The position numbers and the translations under genes are program-made. This document shows, one piece after another, positions 42,265 through 51,388 of a DNA stretch of 64,000 nucleotides (position 1 is its first letter; each line of letters starts with the position of its first letter). The notes below the pieces were generated by a model. It did not search any database and was not told the origin of the DNA. It saw only the letters and a list, made by a program, of their open reading frames with translations. Source of the stretch: WM-3-3 sp041660045 (GTDB lineage Bacteria > Pseudomonadota > Gammaproteobacteria > Methylococcales > Methylomonadaceae); NCBI GenBank assembly GCA_041660045.1, contig JBAZXA010000001.1:706580-770579 (forward strand), read 5' to 3'.

Positions 42265-43785
42265 ATGAAACAGTACCTACAAAACACAGCATTTGGCATT
42301 TTTTTTATCACATTAGCGGCTTATATACTAGTGAGTTTTCCGTTTCTTAACGCTGACGCTGATTACGGTCTTGGCTGGAGTCGAGGACCATATACAGATG
42401 AAGGGTTATACACGGCACAAATCCGAAACTCATTTATCACCGGCCACATCAACTTTGAAGAATCTGACGGCGTCATTAAAAACCCCCTATACGCATTCAT
42501 AGCGTGGATAGTACTACGTTCTTTCGGTGATAGTATGTTGATTATGCGGCTATCTTGTCTTTTAATTAGTGGGGTCATTCTTGCTGTATTAATTGCTAAA
42601 ACTGACCGGTTTGGCTGGTTGATGAAAGTGTTGTTCGTTTCATCTATTTGTTCTTACTACCCATTGCAATATAGCCACTTAGCTATGGCCGAGATGACTT
42701 GTATTTCAGTAATTTTAATTTCACTATATTTTCTTTACGCTAGATTAATCGGTGGAAGTAGTTGGAACATTTTCGCTGCAACCTGTGCTGGCTGCATAGT
42801 CTATTCACTAAAGTTTCAGTTTATCTATATTGCTGCTTTACCGCCATTAGCATTCACCTTTCAGTTAATTATTGAATTAATCCATAATTCTAAACAATGC
42901 CAAACGGCTTGGATTAACGTATGCATTTCCTATCTTGCAACCATAATTTTTGTCACATTATTTTATTTATGCTGGATAACCCCACATTATGATATTTTTT
43001 CTTATGTAATCCACAGTCAAGCCGCGGAACGTGTATCAAATTTTAATAGTCTTCCTCGTAATTTATATTACAACTTCAAAGAAATATCACGCAACCCTCA
43101 GTCATGGCCAATTTTATTCGTGTTGTTTACAGGTCTAGGTTGCATAATCTTAAACTGGCAGAGTTTTAAATCGAATTTAAAAAAAAATGACTTAAATAAG
43201 CTAGCTTTAATTATCCCGGCATCAACCTGGCTAATCTTAGAAAGCCACAAATTAATTCTTTCTTATTTACCTAGCCGATATTTTGTTTCATTTTTGGTTG
43301 CAATTGCCTTTTTTGGAATTGCTTGTATCGAAGTTTGTCGAAATAAAACTACTTTGCCATTTATTAATAATTCAAATGCAAACAGAACCATCGGTTTAGT
43401 TTTTTTACTAGTAATAACTTTGAACGTAACATTTTATTTCAAAGCCTTTATGTCCAGGCGCTTTATTATCCATAACGCTCAAACACAGTTCATAAATGAA
43501 AAAATATGGAAAAATAAAGTCGTATTAGGGGCTTGGTCTTCATCCTTGTTTTGGGGAACCGGTGCTATAACGATACCAGTATGGAAAAACTACTTTAATG
43601 ATAAGGCCATAATCGAAACCTTACATCCTGATGCAGTTGTATCTGAAACAGATCAAGCCGACTCACCCCAAGCCTATGATCACAGTGGAACTATATTACC
43701 TAATATTCCAAATTACACCTTACATATCAAAATTTGGGACATCAACATTTACAAAATGAACAGCACAACCTATAGCATGGAGTAA
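42265..43785 (+). CDS. GT-C type membrane glycosyltransferase
   Basis: 506 residues with about eleven hydrophobic helices. The first periplasmic loop carries Asp45-Glu46 in GPYTDEGLY, the acidic motif of GT-C enzymes of the ArnT/PMT kind that use polyprenyl-phosphate sugars. A large C-terminal periplasmic part follows. The acceptor is unknown. The gene is AT-rich compared with its neighbours and is isolated between two gaps, which could mean recent acquisition. The next gene is convergent. Confidence 0.75.
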   Translation: MKQYLQNTAFGIFFITLAAYILVSFPFLNADADYGLGWSRGPYTDEGLYTAQIRNSFITGHINFEESDGVIKNPLYAFIAWIVLRSFGDSMLIMRLSCLLISGVILAVLIAKTDRFGWLMKVLFVSSICSYYPLQYSHLAMAEMTCISVILISLYFLYARLIGGSSWNIFAATCAGCIVYSLKFQFIYIAALPPLAFTFQLIIELIHNSKQCQTAWINVCISYLATIIFVTLFYLCWITPHYDIFSYVIHSQAAERVSNFNSLPRNLYYNFKEISRNPQSWPILFVLFTGLGCIILNWQSFKSNLKKNDLNKLALIIPASTWLILESHKLILSYLPSRYFVSFLVAIAFFGIACIEVCRNKTTLPFINNSNANRTIGLVFLLVITLNVTFYFKAFMSRRFIIHNAQTQFINEKIWKNKVVLGAWSSSLFWGTGAITIPVWKNYFNDKAIIETLHPDAVVSETDQADSPQAYDHSGTILPNIPNYTLHIKIWDINIYKMNSTTYSME

Positions 43786-44036
43786 TCCTGGATAAACGAG
43801 CTATATTCGATATAAAAAATAGATACATGATCGATCCAAGCGCATTGTGTCACCCAGCAAATTTGATTTTCAAGCATAGGGCAATACAAATCGGCAGTAA
43901 AAGTAAAGTTTCGATGAATAAACTGCCTTAGCTTCTGCCCACCATTTTCCAATAAAAAGAAATAGCTAGATAACTCCGACTTGAGCCAATCCTATCCCAC
44001 AAACCTGAACATGATGCTTAAGAGCGGTGGGACAGC

Positions 44037-44903
44037 TTACGAAGCCTTTAAGGCTGAAGCTACCGTCCCAATCATCGGTTTTCCTGGAATAGGATGTTGG
44101 GTTTTAGGATATCGCGCCAAAATACGTTTGACATAATTTTGGGTTTCCAAATAGGGTGGTACCCCTTGGTATCGTTCTACGGCACCTTCACCTGCATTAT
44201 ATGCGGCTAACACGTAGGTGACATTACCGGAAAAATGCTGTAACAGCCAACTTAAATAAGCCATACCACCTTTAATATTCTGTATTGGATTCCACACATC
44301 TTTCACGCCAAAACGCTCAGCTGTCTCAGGAATTAATTGCATGAGACCTTGCGCGTTTTTATTCGATAACGCCGTTAAACTAAACGCAGACTCGGCTTGA
44401 ATTACTGCCAAAACAAGTTTTGGATCTATTTCATAAGCCGGGGCAATTTGATTAACCCAGGTTTCAACTACTTTTTGACTTGGGCTCACACCTGCTTGTA
44501 CTTCCGGCATTTGCTCAATTTTTGTTTCAAGTTGCAGATGGCAATCTGGATCGCCTTCTGCTGGTTTTACATCCTTATAATGTAACAACATCTTATTTGC
44601 ATAATTATCCCCTTGTCTGGCGGCTACCTTAAACCAATAAGTTGCTATCGGTAAACTTCGCGCAACCCCACGGCCATAAAAATGCATAAATGCTAGGTTA
44701 TAAGCGGATTCTGCATCACCAGCTAAAGCGGCTTTACAATATAGTCCTAAGGCCTGATGGTAATCCTTTTTAACCCCTCGCCCATGTTCATAGGATAAGG
44801 CCTCAAGTCTAATTGAGGCCAAATGTGTCTCAGCATCAGCTGCATCACAAACAATAGGGCTGAGTAAAATCAGCCATAAAAGCCATTGTTTTTTCCTATT
44901 CAT
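44037..44903 (-). CDS. Lytic transglycosylase with Sel1 repeats
   Basis: 288 residues from ATG 44903; an in-frame upstream ATG at 44939 would add 12 residues before the signal peptide and was rejected. A signal peptide of about 22 residues is followed by two Sel1-like repeats (about 32-66 and 67-103) and an SLT domain from residue 145. The catalytic Glu is Glu171 in VIQAESAFS, with AQGLMQLIPETAERFGV and LAAYNAGEGAV as further motifs. It would cleave peptidoglycan glycan strands in the periplasm. The fusion of Sel1 and SLT suggests a scaffold role in an envelope machine. Confidence 0.85.
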   Translation of the reverse strand: MNRKKQWLLWLILLSPIVCDAADAETHLASIRLEALSYEHGRGVKKDYHQALGLYCKAALAGDAESAYNLAFMHFYGRGVARSLPIATYWFKVAARQGDNYANKMLLHYKDVKPAEGDPDCHLQLETKIEQMPEVQAGVSPSQKVVETWVNQIAPAYEIDPKLVLAVIQAESAFSLTALSNKNAQGLMQLIPETAERFGVKDVWNPIQNIKGGMAYLSWLLQHFSGNVTYVLAAYNAGEGAVERYQGVPPYLETQNYVKRILARYPKTQHPIPGKPMIGTVASALKAS

Positions 44904-45072
44904 ATTTCGCTCATTACTTAAACTATATGGAAAAAACAAAGCATTATTTAAACCATCGAAAATATTATGTTAAATATTATAAACTTACTAATTACATAAT
45001 GACTCATATTTTGCTGAGTGTAAAAATTTATGACAATATAAAACCGCTACGACAAACAAAGGCCTCTTTGTC

Positions 45073-45336
45073 CTAAAAGTCTAGGTCCAGATCGTCAATG
45101 TCACCAAGTTGTTCTTGTAATCGCTTTTTTTCCCAATACATCTCTATCTTTCTACGGGCAGCCATTTTTTTAGCCGCCTTTTCGTTTTCAGTTGGGAAAT
45201 TAATGAATTCATCTTGCAAGTCGAATTCTTCGACATCTATATCAATTTCACTTTTAGTTTTTTCTGTATCCGACTCTGTGGAAGCTTGCTCTGAGTCGTT
45301 ACTGGAAGGCTTGATAGGTTGGTTCTTTTTTACCAT
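45073..45336 (-). CDS. Small acidic protein, PA3496-like
   Basis: 87 residues. The N-terminal half is acidic and disordered (many Ser, Asp and Glu). The C-terminal part has ARRKIEMYWEKKRLQEQLGD, resembling the RRxIExxxEkkxLxxxL pattern of PA3496-family proteins of Pseudomonas, which are linked to envelope integrity. No enzymatic motif. The assignment is tentative. Confidence 0.55.
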   Translation of the reverse strand: MVKKNQPIKPSSNDSEQASTESDTEKTKSEIDIDVEEFDLQDEFINFPTENEKAAKKMAARRKIEMYWEKKRLQEQLGDIDDLDLDF

Positions 45337-45651
45337 ATGCGTCGTAATCCAAAAAATTGCTTTTAACGGTCATAGCCATTGCATATATAGCCTATATTGA
45401 GTTGTTAAAAAAATATCTATATATTTGCTGTCAACAGACTTCAACATAATTGTAGTGGAGATTTTAAGATTCTCCCATGCTTTTTGAGGGGTTATATGCA
45501 AAATTGATATCGCTCAGCAAAATCTGCCTCATCTGGCAATTATGTGTTTTCCTAGGTATAGCAGGGCTTTAGGTTCAGTAATGCAGTTAAGCGCAACTTG
45601 GCTTAAACTATCCATTTTAAAATTACCACCCAATCTAACTAGCTTTTTGCT
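45337..45651. other. Intergenic region, no gene seen
   Basis: About 315 bp of AT-rich DNA between two short minus-strand genes. Nothing beyond likely promoter and terminator sequence could be identified. Confidence 0.4.
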
Positions 45652-46002
45652 TTAACCTAATTTCAGGCCAAAATAAAAGCCTGTAACCGCGCTAACACCC
45701 TTACTCGTAATGCTTGAAAGCCGGTGTACCAAAAAACTGCCTGATTGCTGGGTAGCCTGTGTTGCTAAAGTTGCCACATTTTGCAGATTAGTATCATTCA
45801 CCGTGATTAAGCCGTAATATTCGCTGACAAACAGCAAAGTTAAGGCCGCACCGCCGATAATCAATGCCACTTTTATCATTTTTTTAGCAAAATACCCAAC
45901 TGCCATCCCAATGATAAAAGGAGCGCCAACATTACTAACCATAAATGCTGTCGAAAAAAAATCACTTCCTTGGCTTGAGCTGCTTATTGCCTGTTCACTC
46001 AT
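45652..46002 (-). CDS. FUN14 family membrane protein
   Basis: 116 residues with glycine-rich hydrophobic segments: GAPFIIGMAVGYFAKKMIKVAL near residue 26, then a second at 46-62, and a C-terminal GFYFGLKLG. This pattern matches the FUN14 domain, a small membrane domain of unknown bacterial function. It is a single gene between the PA3496-like gene and parE. Confidence 0.72.
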   Translation of the reverse strand: MSEQAISSSSQGSDFFSTAFMVSNVGAPFIIGMAVGYFAKKMIKVALIIGGAALTLLFVSEYYGLITVNDTNLQNVATLATQATQQSGSFLVHRLSSITSKGVSAVTGFYFGLKLG

Positions 46003-46079
46003 TGTAAAAACCTCATTAAAATACTTAACTGACTTGAGGGCGTTATTGTAGTCAATTTATCTTCGATTCTAGATCACAA

Positions 46080-46105
46080 ATTACTAATTACTAATTACTA
46101 ATTAC
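46080..46105. repeat. 7-bp tandem repeat at the parE stop codon
   Basis: ATTACTA repeated 3.7 times. The last unit includes the TAA stop of parE (46102-46104 on the minus strand). Confidence 0.85.
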
Positions 46106-47991
46106 AACTGGGCTAAATTACCTTTCGTTTCTAACCAAGTCTTCCTATCCGGTGCACGTTTTTTTGCCAGCAATAAGTCTAATTGCTTTGCCGTACCATC
46201 GCCTTCATCAACTGTTAGTTGAACCAAACGGCGGGTATCCGGGTTCATTGTCGTTTCCCTTAATTGCCCGGGGTTCATCTCCCCCAGGCCTTTAAAGCGC
46301 TGCACGTTAATTTGACCTTTAATTTTTTCAGCTTTAATTCGATCTAAAATTATTTGTCTTTCCGCCTCGTCCAAGGCATAAAATACTTTCTTGCCTACAT
46401 CGATCCGATACAGTGGTGGCATAGCAACAAAGACATGGCCTGCGCAAACTAATGCATTAAAATGTTGATAAAACAGGGCGCAAATCAAAGTTGCAATATG
46501 GTTACCATCTGAGTCTGCATCCGCTAAAATACACACTTTCCCATAGCGTAAGTTACGCAAATCACTGGATCCTGGCTCTATTCCCAGAGCCACTGCAATA
46601 TCATGGACTTCTTGCGAAGCCATAACTTGCGAAGATTCAACTTCCCAGGTATTTAAAATTTTTCCTCGCAGTGGCATTATGGCTTGAAAATCCCGTTCCC
46701 GCGCCTGCTTTGCTGATCCGCCAGCGGAGTCTCCCTCCACTAAAAATAACTCAGTCCTGGCAATGTCTTGAGCTGAACAATCGGCAAGTTTGCCGGGTAA
46801 AGCAGGCCCTGATGTAATTTTTTTACGGATAACCTTTTTATTATCTTTTAAGCGTTTTTGTGAGTTGGCAATGATAATTTCTGCAATTTTCTCGCCTTCG
46901 TAGGGGTGCTGGTTCAACCATAAGCTAAAACTATCTTTGGCGATCCCCGACACCAACGCCACACATTCACGCGAGCTCAAACGTTCCTTAGTTTGCCCGG
47001 AAAACTGCGGATCTTCCAATTTTACCGATAAGACAAAATGGCAGTTTTCCCAAACATCTTCAGGTGCGAGTTTTACACCCCGGGGCAATAAACTCCTAAA
47101 ATTACAAAATTCACGGATAGCTTCGGTTAAGCCAACCCGCAAGCCATTCACATGTGTCCCCCCTTGAATCGTAGGCACCAAATTAACGTAACTTTCGGCC
47201 AATACTTCCCCCCCGTTTTCTATCGCCCAAACAACGCCCCATTCTACAGCCTCGTGCTCAGCCACCAGACACCCCATAAAAGGTTGACCTGGCACAAATT
47301 CAATATCACCGATCCTGTCCAATAAATACTCTTTCAAACCATCTTGATAATGCCAAACATAGTTCTCTTCGGTTTGCTCTATACTCAAAGAAATTTTTAA
47401 ACCCGGACATAACACAGCCTTAGCCCGTAAGATTTGTTTTAACCTTGAAATTGAAACCTTGTTTGAATCAAAATATTTTTCATTTGGCCAAAACTTAATC
47501 GCAGTACCCGTGTTGTTTTTGCCTACGCTACCGGCCTCAGCTAATTCTGACTGCTTTTCACCATCGGCAAATGCCATACGGTATAATTTTCCATTCCGCT
47601 TTACTTCAATTTCCAATCGTGCAGACAGCGCGTTGACAACTGAAACACCTACCCCATGTAAACCGCCAGAAAATTGATAGTTTTTATTGGAAAACTTACC
47701 GCCAGCATGCAATTGGGTCAAGATCAGCTCCACCCCTGGTATACCGTGTTCAGGGTGTATATCTACTGGCATGCCACGACCGTTATCAGCAACCCAAACA
47801 CCACCTTCTTTACACAAAATAACTTCAATACTGTTTGCATGCCCTGCAATGGCCTCATCAACACTATTATCAACCACTTCTTGGACTAAATGGTTTGGCC
47901 GGGTAGTATCTGTATACATGCCTGGCCGTTTGCGTACAGGTTCTAATCCGCTTAAAACCTCAATGGCCGATGCGTTATATTCTGTGCTCAT
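46102..47991 (-). CDS. parE: DNA topoisomerase IV subunit B
   Basis: 629 residues. The GHKL ATPase domain has DNSVDEAIAG at 41-50 and GGLHGVGVSVVNALS at 109-123. The Toprim domain has LVEGDSAGGSA at about 417-427 and DADSDG at 491-496. The protein ends with the conserved RFKGLGEMNPGQLRETTM region. It pairs with ParC (encoded at 1.5-3.7 kb). The short length and absence of the insertion that GyrB carries in the C-terminal part argue for ParE. Confidence 0.95.
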   Translation of the reverse strand: MSTEYNASAIEVLSGLEPVRKRPGMYTDTTRPNHLVQEVVDNSVDEAIAGHANSIEVILCKEGGVWVADNGRGMPVDIHPEHGIPGVELILTQLHAGGKFSNKNYQFSGGLHGVGVSVVNALSARLEIEVKRNGKLYRMAFADGEKQSELAEAGSVGKNNTGTAIKFWPNEKYFDSNKVSISRLKQILRAKAVLCPGLKISLSIEQTEENYVWHYQDGLKEYLLDRIGDIEFVPGQPFMGCLVAEHEAVEWGVVWAIENGGEVLAESYVNLVPTIQGGTHVNGLRVGLTEAIREFCNFRSLLPRGVKLAPEDVWENCHFVLSVKLEDPQFSGQTKERLSSRECVALVSGIAKDSFSLWLNQHPYEGEKIAEIIIANSQKRLKDNKKVIRKKITSGPALPGKLADCSAQDIARTELFLVEGDSAGGSAKQARERDFQAIMPLRGKILNTWEVESSQVMASQEVHDIAVALGIEPGSSDLRNLRYGKVCILADADSDGNHIATLICALFYQHFNALVCAGHVFVAMPPLYRIDVGKKVFYALDEAERQIILDRIKAEKIKGQINVQRFKGLGEMNPGQLRETTMNPDTRRLVQLTVDEGDGTAKQLDLLLAKKRAPDRKTWLETKGNLAQL

Positions 47992-48073
47992 TCTTTAAAT
48001 ACTCCTTATCCAAATTCCTATATAATTTACTGCTTAATAATGACATCGTATCACTAAAAAATCCCCTATCTCT

Positions 48074-48307
48074 ATGCCTAAAAAGAAATCGACCTCTTCT
48101 TTCGAAGAATCGCTGTCGGAACTTGAACAACTCGTACTTCAGCTAGAACAAGGTGACATTTCCCTAGAAGAGTCTCTCAAAGCTTTTGAGCGGGGTGTGA
48201 CTTTAACTAGACACTGCCAAGCCGCCCTACAAGAAGCTGAACAAAAAGTCCAAATCTTACTTGAAAAAAACGGAACTCAAACCTTGGAGCCTTTTGCTGA
48301 TGAGTAA
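48074..48307 (+). CDS. xseB: Exodeoxyribonuclease VII small subunit
   Basis: 77 residues, a typical XseB length. The helical segment FEESLSELEQLVLQLEQGDISLEESL followed by FERGVTL is diagnostic. The small subunit binds XseA to degrade single-stranded DNA. The gene overlaps ispA by 8 bp, the usual xseB-ispA arrangement. Confidence 0.93.
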   Translation: MPKKKSTSSFEESLSELEQLVLQLEQGDISLEESLKAFERGVTLTRHCQAALQEAEQKVQILLEKNGTQTLEPFADE

Positions 48308-49196
48308 CGCCTTAAACGATTATATTAAATTTTGTCAAACCCGCGCTGAAACCGCTTTAGAAGCAAGATTGCCCAAGCCTCAAACACTACCCATAAAACT
48401 GCACGAAGCTATGCGCTATTGTGTATTAAATGGCGGCAAACGCATGCGCCCCATGCTAACTTATGCTACCGGCAAAACCTTAGGGCTGCCGCCAGAAACA
48501 CTAGATGGCCAAGCCTGTGCCGTTGAATTTATCCATGTCTACTCATTAATCCATGATGACCTTCCCGCTATGGACGATGATGACCTTAGACGCGGCAAAG
48601 CCACTTGCCATATTGCTTTTGATGAAGCGACAGCGATATTAACGGGTGATGCCTTACAAGCCTTAGCATTTGAAATTCTAGCCCATGATCCCGAGATTAC
48701 AGCGGCTGCCCCGACCCGTTTACAAATGATTACCACCCTAGCCAAGGCTAGTGGCTCACAAGGTATGGTGGGTGGGCAAGCAATAGATCTTGAATCTGTT
48801 GGTAATCCACTTACCTTGCCTGAACTTGAAAATATGCACATCCATAAAACAGGCGCTTTAATCCGGGCAAGCGTAACTTTAGCCTCGCTATCTAAACCAG
48901 ACATTGACCTAGAAGCGTCTCAAAAACTGGATCGCTATGCTAAATGCATAGGTTTGTCGTTCCAAGTCAAAGACGATATTTTAGACGAAGAAAGTGATAC
49001 CACAACGCTAGGCAAAACCCAGGGCAAAGATAAAAATAACGACAAACCCACTTATCCCGCCTTACTTGGCCTGTCTGGTGCAAAACAGAAAGCCCAAGAA
49101 CTGCATGATCAAGCCATAGAAAGCTTAGCGCTATTTGGCAAAGAAGCCGATTTACTGCGCGATTTATCACTTTACATCATCCAGCGCGACCATTAA
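48300..49196 (+). CDS. ispA: Farnesyl diphosphate synthase
   Basis: 298 residues from ATG 48300, with a GGAG ribosome site 10 bases upstream inside xseB; the frame extends to a TTG at 48261 but that start is less likely. First Asp-rich motif DDLPAMDDDD at 86-95 and second DDILD at 225-229, with GGKRMRP at 45-51 for isopentenyl diphosphate. It makes C15 farnesyl diphosphate, the substrate for the squalene synthase encoded at 54.1 kb. dxs, usually next to ispA in gammaproteobacteria, lies 13 kb away behind the hopanoid genes. Confidence 0.95.
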   Translation: MSNALNDYIKFCQTRAETALEARLPKPQTLPIKLHEAMRYCVLNGGKRMRPMLTYATGKTLGLPPETLDGQACAVEFIHVYSLIHDDLPAMDDDDLRRGKATCHIAFDEATAILTGDALQALAFEILAHDPEITAAAPTRLQMITTLAKASGSQGMVGGQAIDLESVGNPLTLPELENMHIHKTGALIRASVTLASLSKPDIDLEASQKLDRYAKCIGLSFQVKDDILDEESDTTTLGKTQGKDKNNDKPTYPALLGLSGAKQKAQELHDQAIESLALFGKEADLLRDLSLYIIQRDH

Positions 49197-49211
49197 ATTT
49201 AAACCAATTAT

Positions 49212-49727
49212 ATGGATAGAATAAAAAATAAAATCCGTGACATAGTCGATTTTCCAAAAGCCGGTATTATCTTTAAAGACATTACCCCTTTAGTTAAAGA
49301 TCCTGAAGCACTAAAGCTCACCATACAGAAAATGGCTGCGCCTTTTAAAGATAGGGACATAACTACCATCGCAGGTATGGAAGCTAGAGGTTTTATTTTC
49401 GGGTCATTAATTGCCTGGGAAATGGGATTGCCTTTTGTACCTTTACGCAAGCCCGGTAAACTGCCCTATGATGTGCAAAGCGTGTCTTATGATCTAGAAT
49501 ATGGTTCAGCCACCTTGGAAGCCCATATTGATGCCTTCGACAGCAACGACCGAGTACTTGTTGTTGATGATTTATTAGCCACTGGCGGTACGGCTAAAGC
49601 TAGCTGTGAGTTGATAAATAAACTTGGCGCAAGCGTTGAAGCCTGCGCTTTCGTGATAGAGTTAGATTTTTTAGGTGGCCGGAGTAAATTAAGCCCTTAT
49701 GAAGTCCATTCTTTATTACATTTTTAA
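49212..49727 (+). CDS. apt: Adenine phosphoribosyltransferase
   Basis: 171 residues. The PRPP motif VLVVDDLLATGGTAKA and the segments FPKAGIIFKDITPL and GMEARGFIFGSLIAWEMGLPFVPLRKPGKLP are diagnostic. It salvages adenine to AMP, which fits with the HpnG reaction releasing adenine in the hopanoid pathway, though the link is only suggested by proximity. It follows ispA by 15 bp and is convergent with mlaA. Confidence 0.95.
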   Translation: MDRIKNKIRDIVDFPKAGIIFKDITPLVKDPEALKLTIQKMAAPFKDRDITTIAGMEARGFIFGSLIAWEMGLPFVPLRKPGKLPYDVQSVSYDLEYGSATLEAHIDAFDSNDRVLVVDDLLATGGTAKASCELINKLGASVEACAFVIELDFLGGRSKLSPYEVHSLLHF

Positions 49728-49755
49728 GACTGTGACGGGTTTATCCGCTGTAAAA

Positions 49756-50727
49756 TTATTTAACCTTGATGCTATCCAATTTATTATTAGCTTTCTCAAA
49801 TGATTTTACAGTGGTTTTAAATGATTCGGTAACATTACCAAACGACTCCGATACCTGACCGAATTCATCCTTACTTTTTAAAGTTGGATCTGTGTTACTG
49901 GTGTCATGATTATTATTCATTTCAACTCCAGATTTTACTTTTTCTGGTCTTACGCTAACATCATCATCGCCTAGCAAGTTATCTAGGTCGGAATCTATAG
50001 ACGCTTCTGGCTTCCCGTCTACAGCTAAATTTTTACGCCATTGAAAAAAAGCTTCGCGGGTAAATACATAAGGATCTAGTGCCGCCTCATTAATAAACTT
50101 GAGTGAGCCCTCGGCATTGGCACGCGTATTAAGCAAGGATATTAACTGTACAGGCGCCCCAATATAAGAAGTTGGGTTGGTTGCAGTATCAAATACCGCA
50201 CCAGGCACACCTCGAGTCGTTGAAGGCCCCAAAAAAGGCAATACTAGATATGACCCTGGTGGCACACCCCAAACCGCCAGGGTTTGGTCAAAATCTTCTT
50301 CGTGTTGTTCTAAGCCCAGCTCTTTTGCGATATCAAACAGCCCCACCAAACCAAACGTTGAATTAACTGCGAAACGCCCTGTATCAGCAGCGCCTTGTGA
50401 AAACTTAGCTTGTAAGAAATCATTCAAAACAACATTAATATTTTTTAAATTAGTAAAAAAATTGGCCACACCGGTTTGCACAAACTTAGGCGTAACATAT
50501 AAATAAGCATCAGAAATAGGCTTAGCAACATAACTATCCACAGAATCATTAAAACCAAAGACCCTCCTATTAAAACCTTCGTAAGGGTCGAGCTTATTCA
50601 CCTCAACTTCAGGTTTATTATCACCCGTGGTTGCACAACCACTTAAGTTTACAAACAAACCCACCAAGATCGCATAAAATAATACTGTGGCTTTAATTTG
50701 ATGATTGCCTTCGTTCTGCCTATTCAT
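49756..50727 (-). CDS. mlaA: MlaA/VacJ family lipoprotein
   Basis: 323 residues. The lipobox ends at Cys31 (LSGC). The MlaA domain is clear (LDPYEGFNRRVFGFND, AVWGVPPGSYLVLPFLGPSTTR, DTATNPTSY). A C-terminal extension of about 80 residues is charged and of low complexity. MlaA works at the outer membrane to remove mislocalised phospholipids. Here it is the last gene of an operon with hopanoid genes, 12 bp after hpnM, which suggests hopanoid transport. Confidence 0.9.
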   Translation of the reverse strand: MNRQNEGNHQIKATVLFYAILVGLFVNLSGCATTGDNKPEVEVNKLDPYEGFNRRVFGFNDSVDSYVAKPISDAYLYVTPKFVQTGVANFFTNLKNINVVLNDFLQAKFSQGAADTGRFAVNSTFGLVGLFDIAKELGLEQHEEDFDQTLAVWGVPPGSYLVLPFLGPSTTRGVPGAVFDTATNPTSYIGAPVQLISLLNTRANAEGSLKFINEAALDPYVFTREAFFQWRKNLAVDGKPEASIDSDLDNLLGDDDVSVRPEKVKSGVEMNNNHDTSNTDPTLKSKDEFGQVSESFGNVTESFKTTVKSFEKANNKLDSIKVK

Positions 50728-50739
50728 TAGCTTTAAACC

Positions 50740-51354
50740 TTACTGTTTTGAATAATTTTCTATTTTTTCGTTAATGATGGCTACTAAGGCATCAAAGCCT
50801 TCGCGTTGCAAAATACTGGTGTATTCTGATCGTTTAACTGCTAAATCACTGACGCCATTGGCAATAATATTAATTATTCGCCAACTTTTACCTTTATCCT
50901 TAAGCTGATACTCAAACTTAACTGGCTTATCATCTGGAATATTAAGATGCGAATGGACAACGACGCCACCTCTTTTTGTTTCCGTTTCCGTATCGAAAAC
51001 AAAAGACTCCCCTGCATACTCTTTAAAATTATGAGCGTAAGAGGCAATACTTAATCGGGTAAACACATCGATAAACTTTAACTGTTGTTCCTCGGTTAAT
51101 TTTTCCCATTCCTGGCCGACGACTATGCGCGCAATTTTAGTCAAATCATGGCTATCGGCAACAGATTTGGCAAGTCTATCATACCTTCCTTGATAACCCA
51201 GCTTCTTACCATTTTTCATCACATCGATCAGATCAACCTGAAACTTATCAACAACCTGCTTAGCAGTTGCCACCTCCTCTTCAGCAATAGCAGAGCCAAC
51301 AGCCATGACTAACATTATCATACTAATAATGCACTTTATTATTTTTAAAAGCAT
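50740..51354 (-). CDS. hpnM: MlaC/Ttg2D family protein, HpnM type
   Basis: 204 residues with a signal peptide ending near residue 24. The MlaC domain carries lipid in the periplasm. The sequence has the usual segments (MKNGKKLGYQGRYDRL, GQEWEKLTEEQQLKF, YTSILQREGFDALVAIINEKI). Location between hpnB and mlaA marks it as the hopanoid-associated HpnM type. Confidence 0.85.
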   Translation of the reverse strand: MLLKIIKCIISMIMLVMAVGSAIAEEEVATAKQVVDKFQVDLIDVMKNGKKLGYQGRYDRLAKSVADSHDLTKIARIVVGQEWEKLTEEQQLKFIDVFTRLSIASYAHNFKEYAGESFVFDTETETKRGGVVVHSHLNIPDDKPVKFEYQLKDKGKSWRIINIIANGVSDLAVKRSEYTSILQREGFDALVAIINEKIENYSKQ

Positions 51355-51388
51355 ACGCTTATAGTCCTCATGGAGTAAAAAACCACAT

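Noticed and set aside
43770..43952. 60-codon minus-strand frame behind the GT-C gene
   Set aside because: It overlaps the GT-C stop region, has no ribosome site, and the sequence looks random.
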